From NCBI GenBank assembly GCA_938050265.1, contig CALLJT010000064.1, positions 1-12,776 on the forward strand: 12,776 bases of DNA. Direction: 5' to 3'. Below the pieces are notes generated by a model that did not search any database, had not been told where the DNA came from, and was given only the letters and a program-made list of their open reading frames with translations. The translations under genes were made by a program, and so were the position numbers. Below, one piece after another: positions 12,684-12,776 of this stretch. This DNA is from Candidatus Saccharimonadia bacterium (GTDB taxonomy: Bacteria; Patescibacteriota; Saccharimonadia; Saccharimonadales; SZUA-47). Position 1 is the stretch's first letter; each line of letters opens with the position of its first letter.

Positions 12684-12776
12684 ATGGGTAAAAGTGCATT
12701 AAAACTAACAGGGGCTGTTGGAGTAATATCTGCATTGGTATTTGCCGGTGCATTTGCTGCATATAATGGTCGCAGG
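12684..12776 (+). CDS. Start of a secreted or membrane-anchored protein (partial)
   Basis: An open frame from ATG 12684 to the window edge gives 31 residues: a short basic start (MGKSALK), a hydrophobic stretch rich in Ala, Gly, Val and Ile (about residues 8-25, including VISALVFAGAFAA), then YNGRR. This is a signal peptide or N-terminal anchor. The Shine-Dalgarno is weak: AAGGGG (12664-12669) lies about 14 nt upstream. The rest of the gene is outside the window, so no function can be given. It is the same strand as cls and the YqeG-like gene but 171 nt away, so it is probably a separate unit. Confidence 0.6.
   Translation, partial: MGKSALKLTGAVGVISALVFAGAFAAYNGRR

Overview
The window looks like a chromosomal segment of a compact Patescibacteria/CPR genome, most likely a Candidatus Saccharibacteria (TM7) relative. 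That is inference from gene character: a MurA with an N-terminal HTH domain, an XRE-HTH/DUF3467 protein, a SanA-like DUF218 protein beside murB, very short or overlapping gene junctions, and near-balanced base composition. UGA behaves as a stop codon (several genes end in TGA with ordinary 4-nt overlaps), so the UGA=Gly code of SR1/Gracilibacteria does not apply.

Layout. 65-640 encodes a membrane-anchored DUF4352-like protein. 745-4084 is a tightly packed accessory operon: two related alpha/beta hydrolases, a YfcD-type Nudix hydrolase and a soluble KAP-type P-loop NTPase. 4085-4320 holds a long-range inverted repeat, a tRNA-Gly(UCC) with an encoded CCA end, and a strong intrinsic terminator. 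4383-5067 is an AbrB/PIN (VapBC-type) toxin-antitoxin pair with an inverted-repeat operator inside a near-consensus promoter. 5070-6596 (minus) is the HTH-MurA fusion, divergent from glyA (6765-8090). 8073-9837 (minus) is a murB-sanA operon, divergent from an HTH/DUF3467 gene (9897-10490). 10561-12512 is a cardiolipin synthase plus YqeG/Gep4-like HAD phosphatase operon. A secreted or membrane-anchored protein begins at 12684 and runs off the end.

How the genes relate. MurA and MurB are the first two committed steps of peptidoglycan precursor synthesis, and SanA-like proteins are linked to envelope barrier function. Cls and a possible phosphatidylglycerophosphate phosphatase would act on consecutive steps of anionic phospholipid synthesis. 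The right two-thirds is therefore mostly envelope biogenesis; the left third is accessory.

Two observations stand out. First, the tRNA-Gly differs from the normal type at two distant positions that form one tertiary contact: the near-universal G19-C56 elbow pair is replaced by U19-A56. Second, five genes (745, 4419, murA, murB, cls) have a -10 hexamer exactly 7 nt before the start codon, three of them with an extended TGn motif. This implies leaderless mRNAs alongside Shine-Dalgarno-led genes in the same window. No intergenic stretch exceeds about 300 bases.
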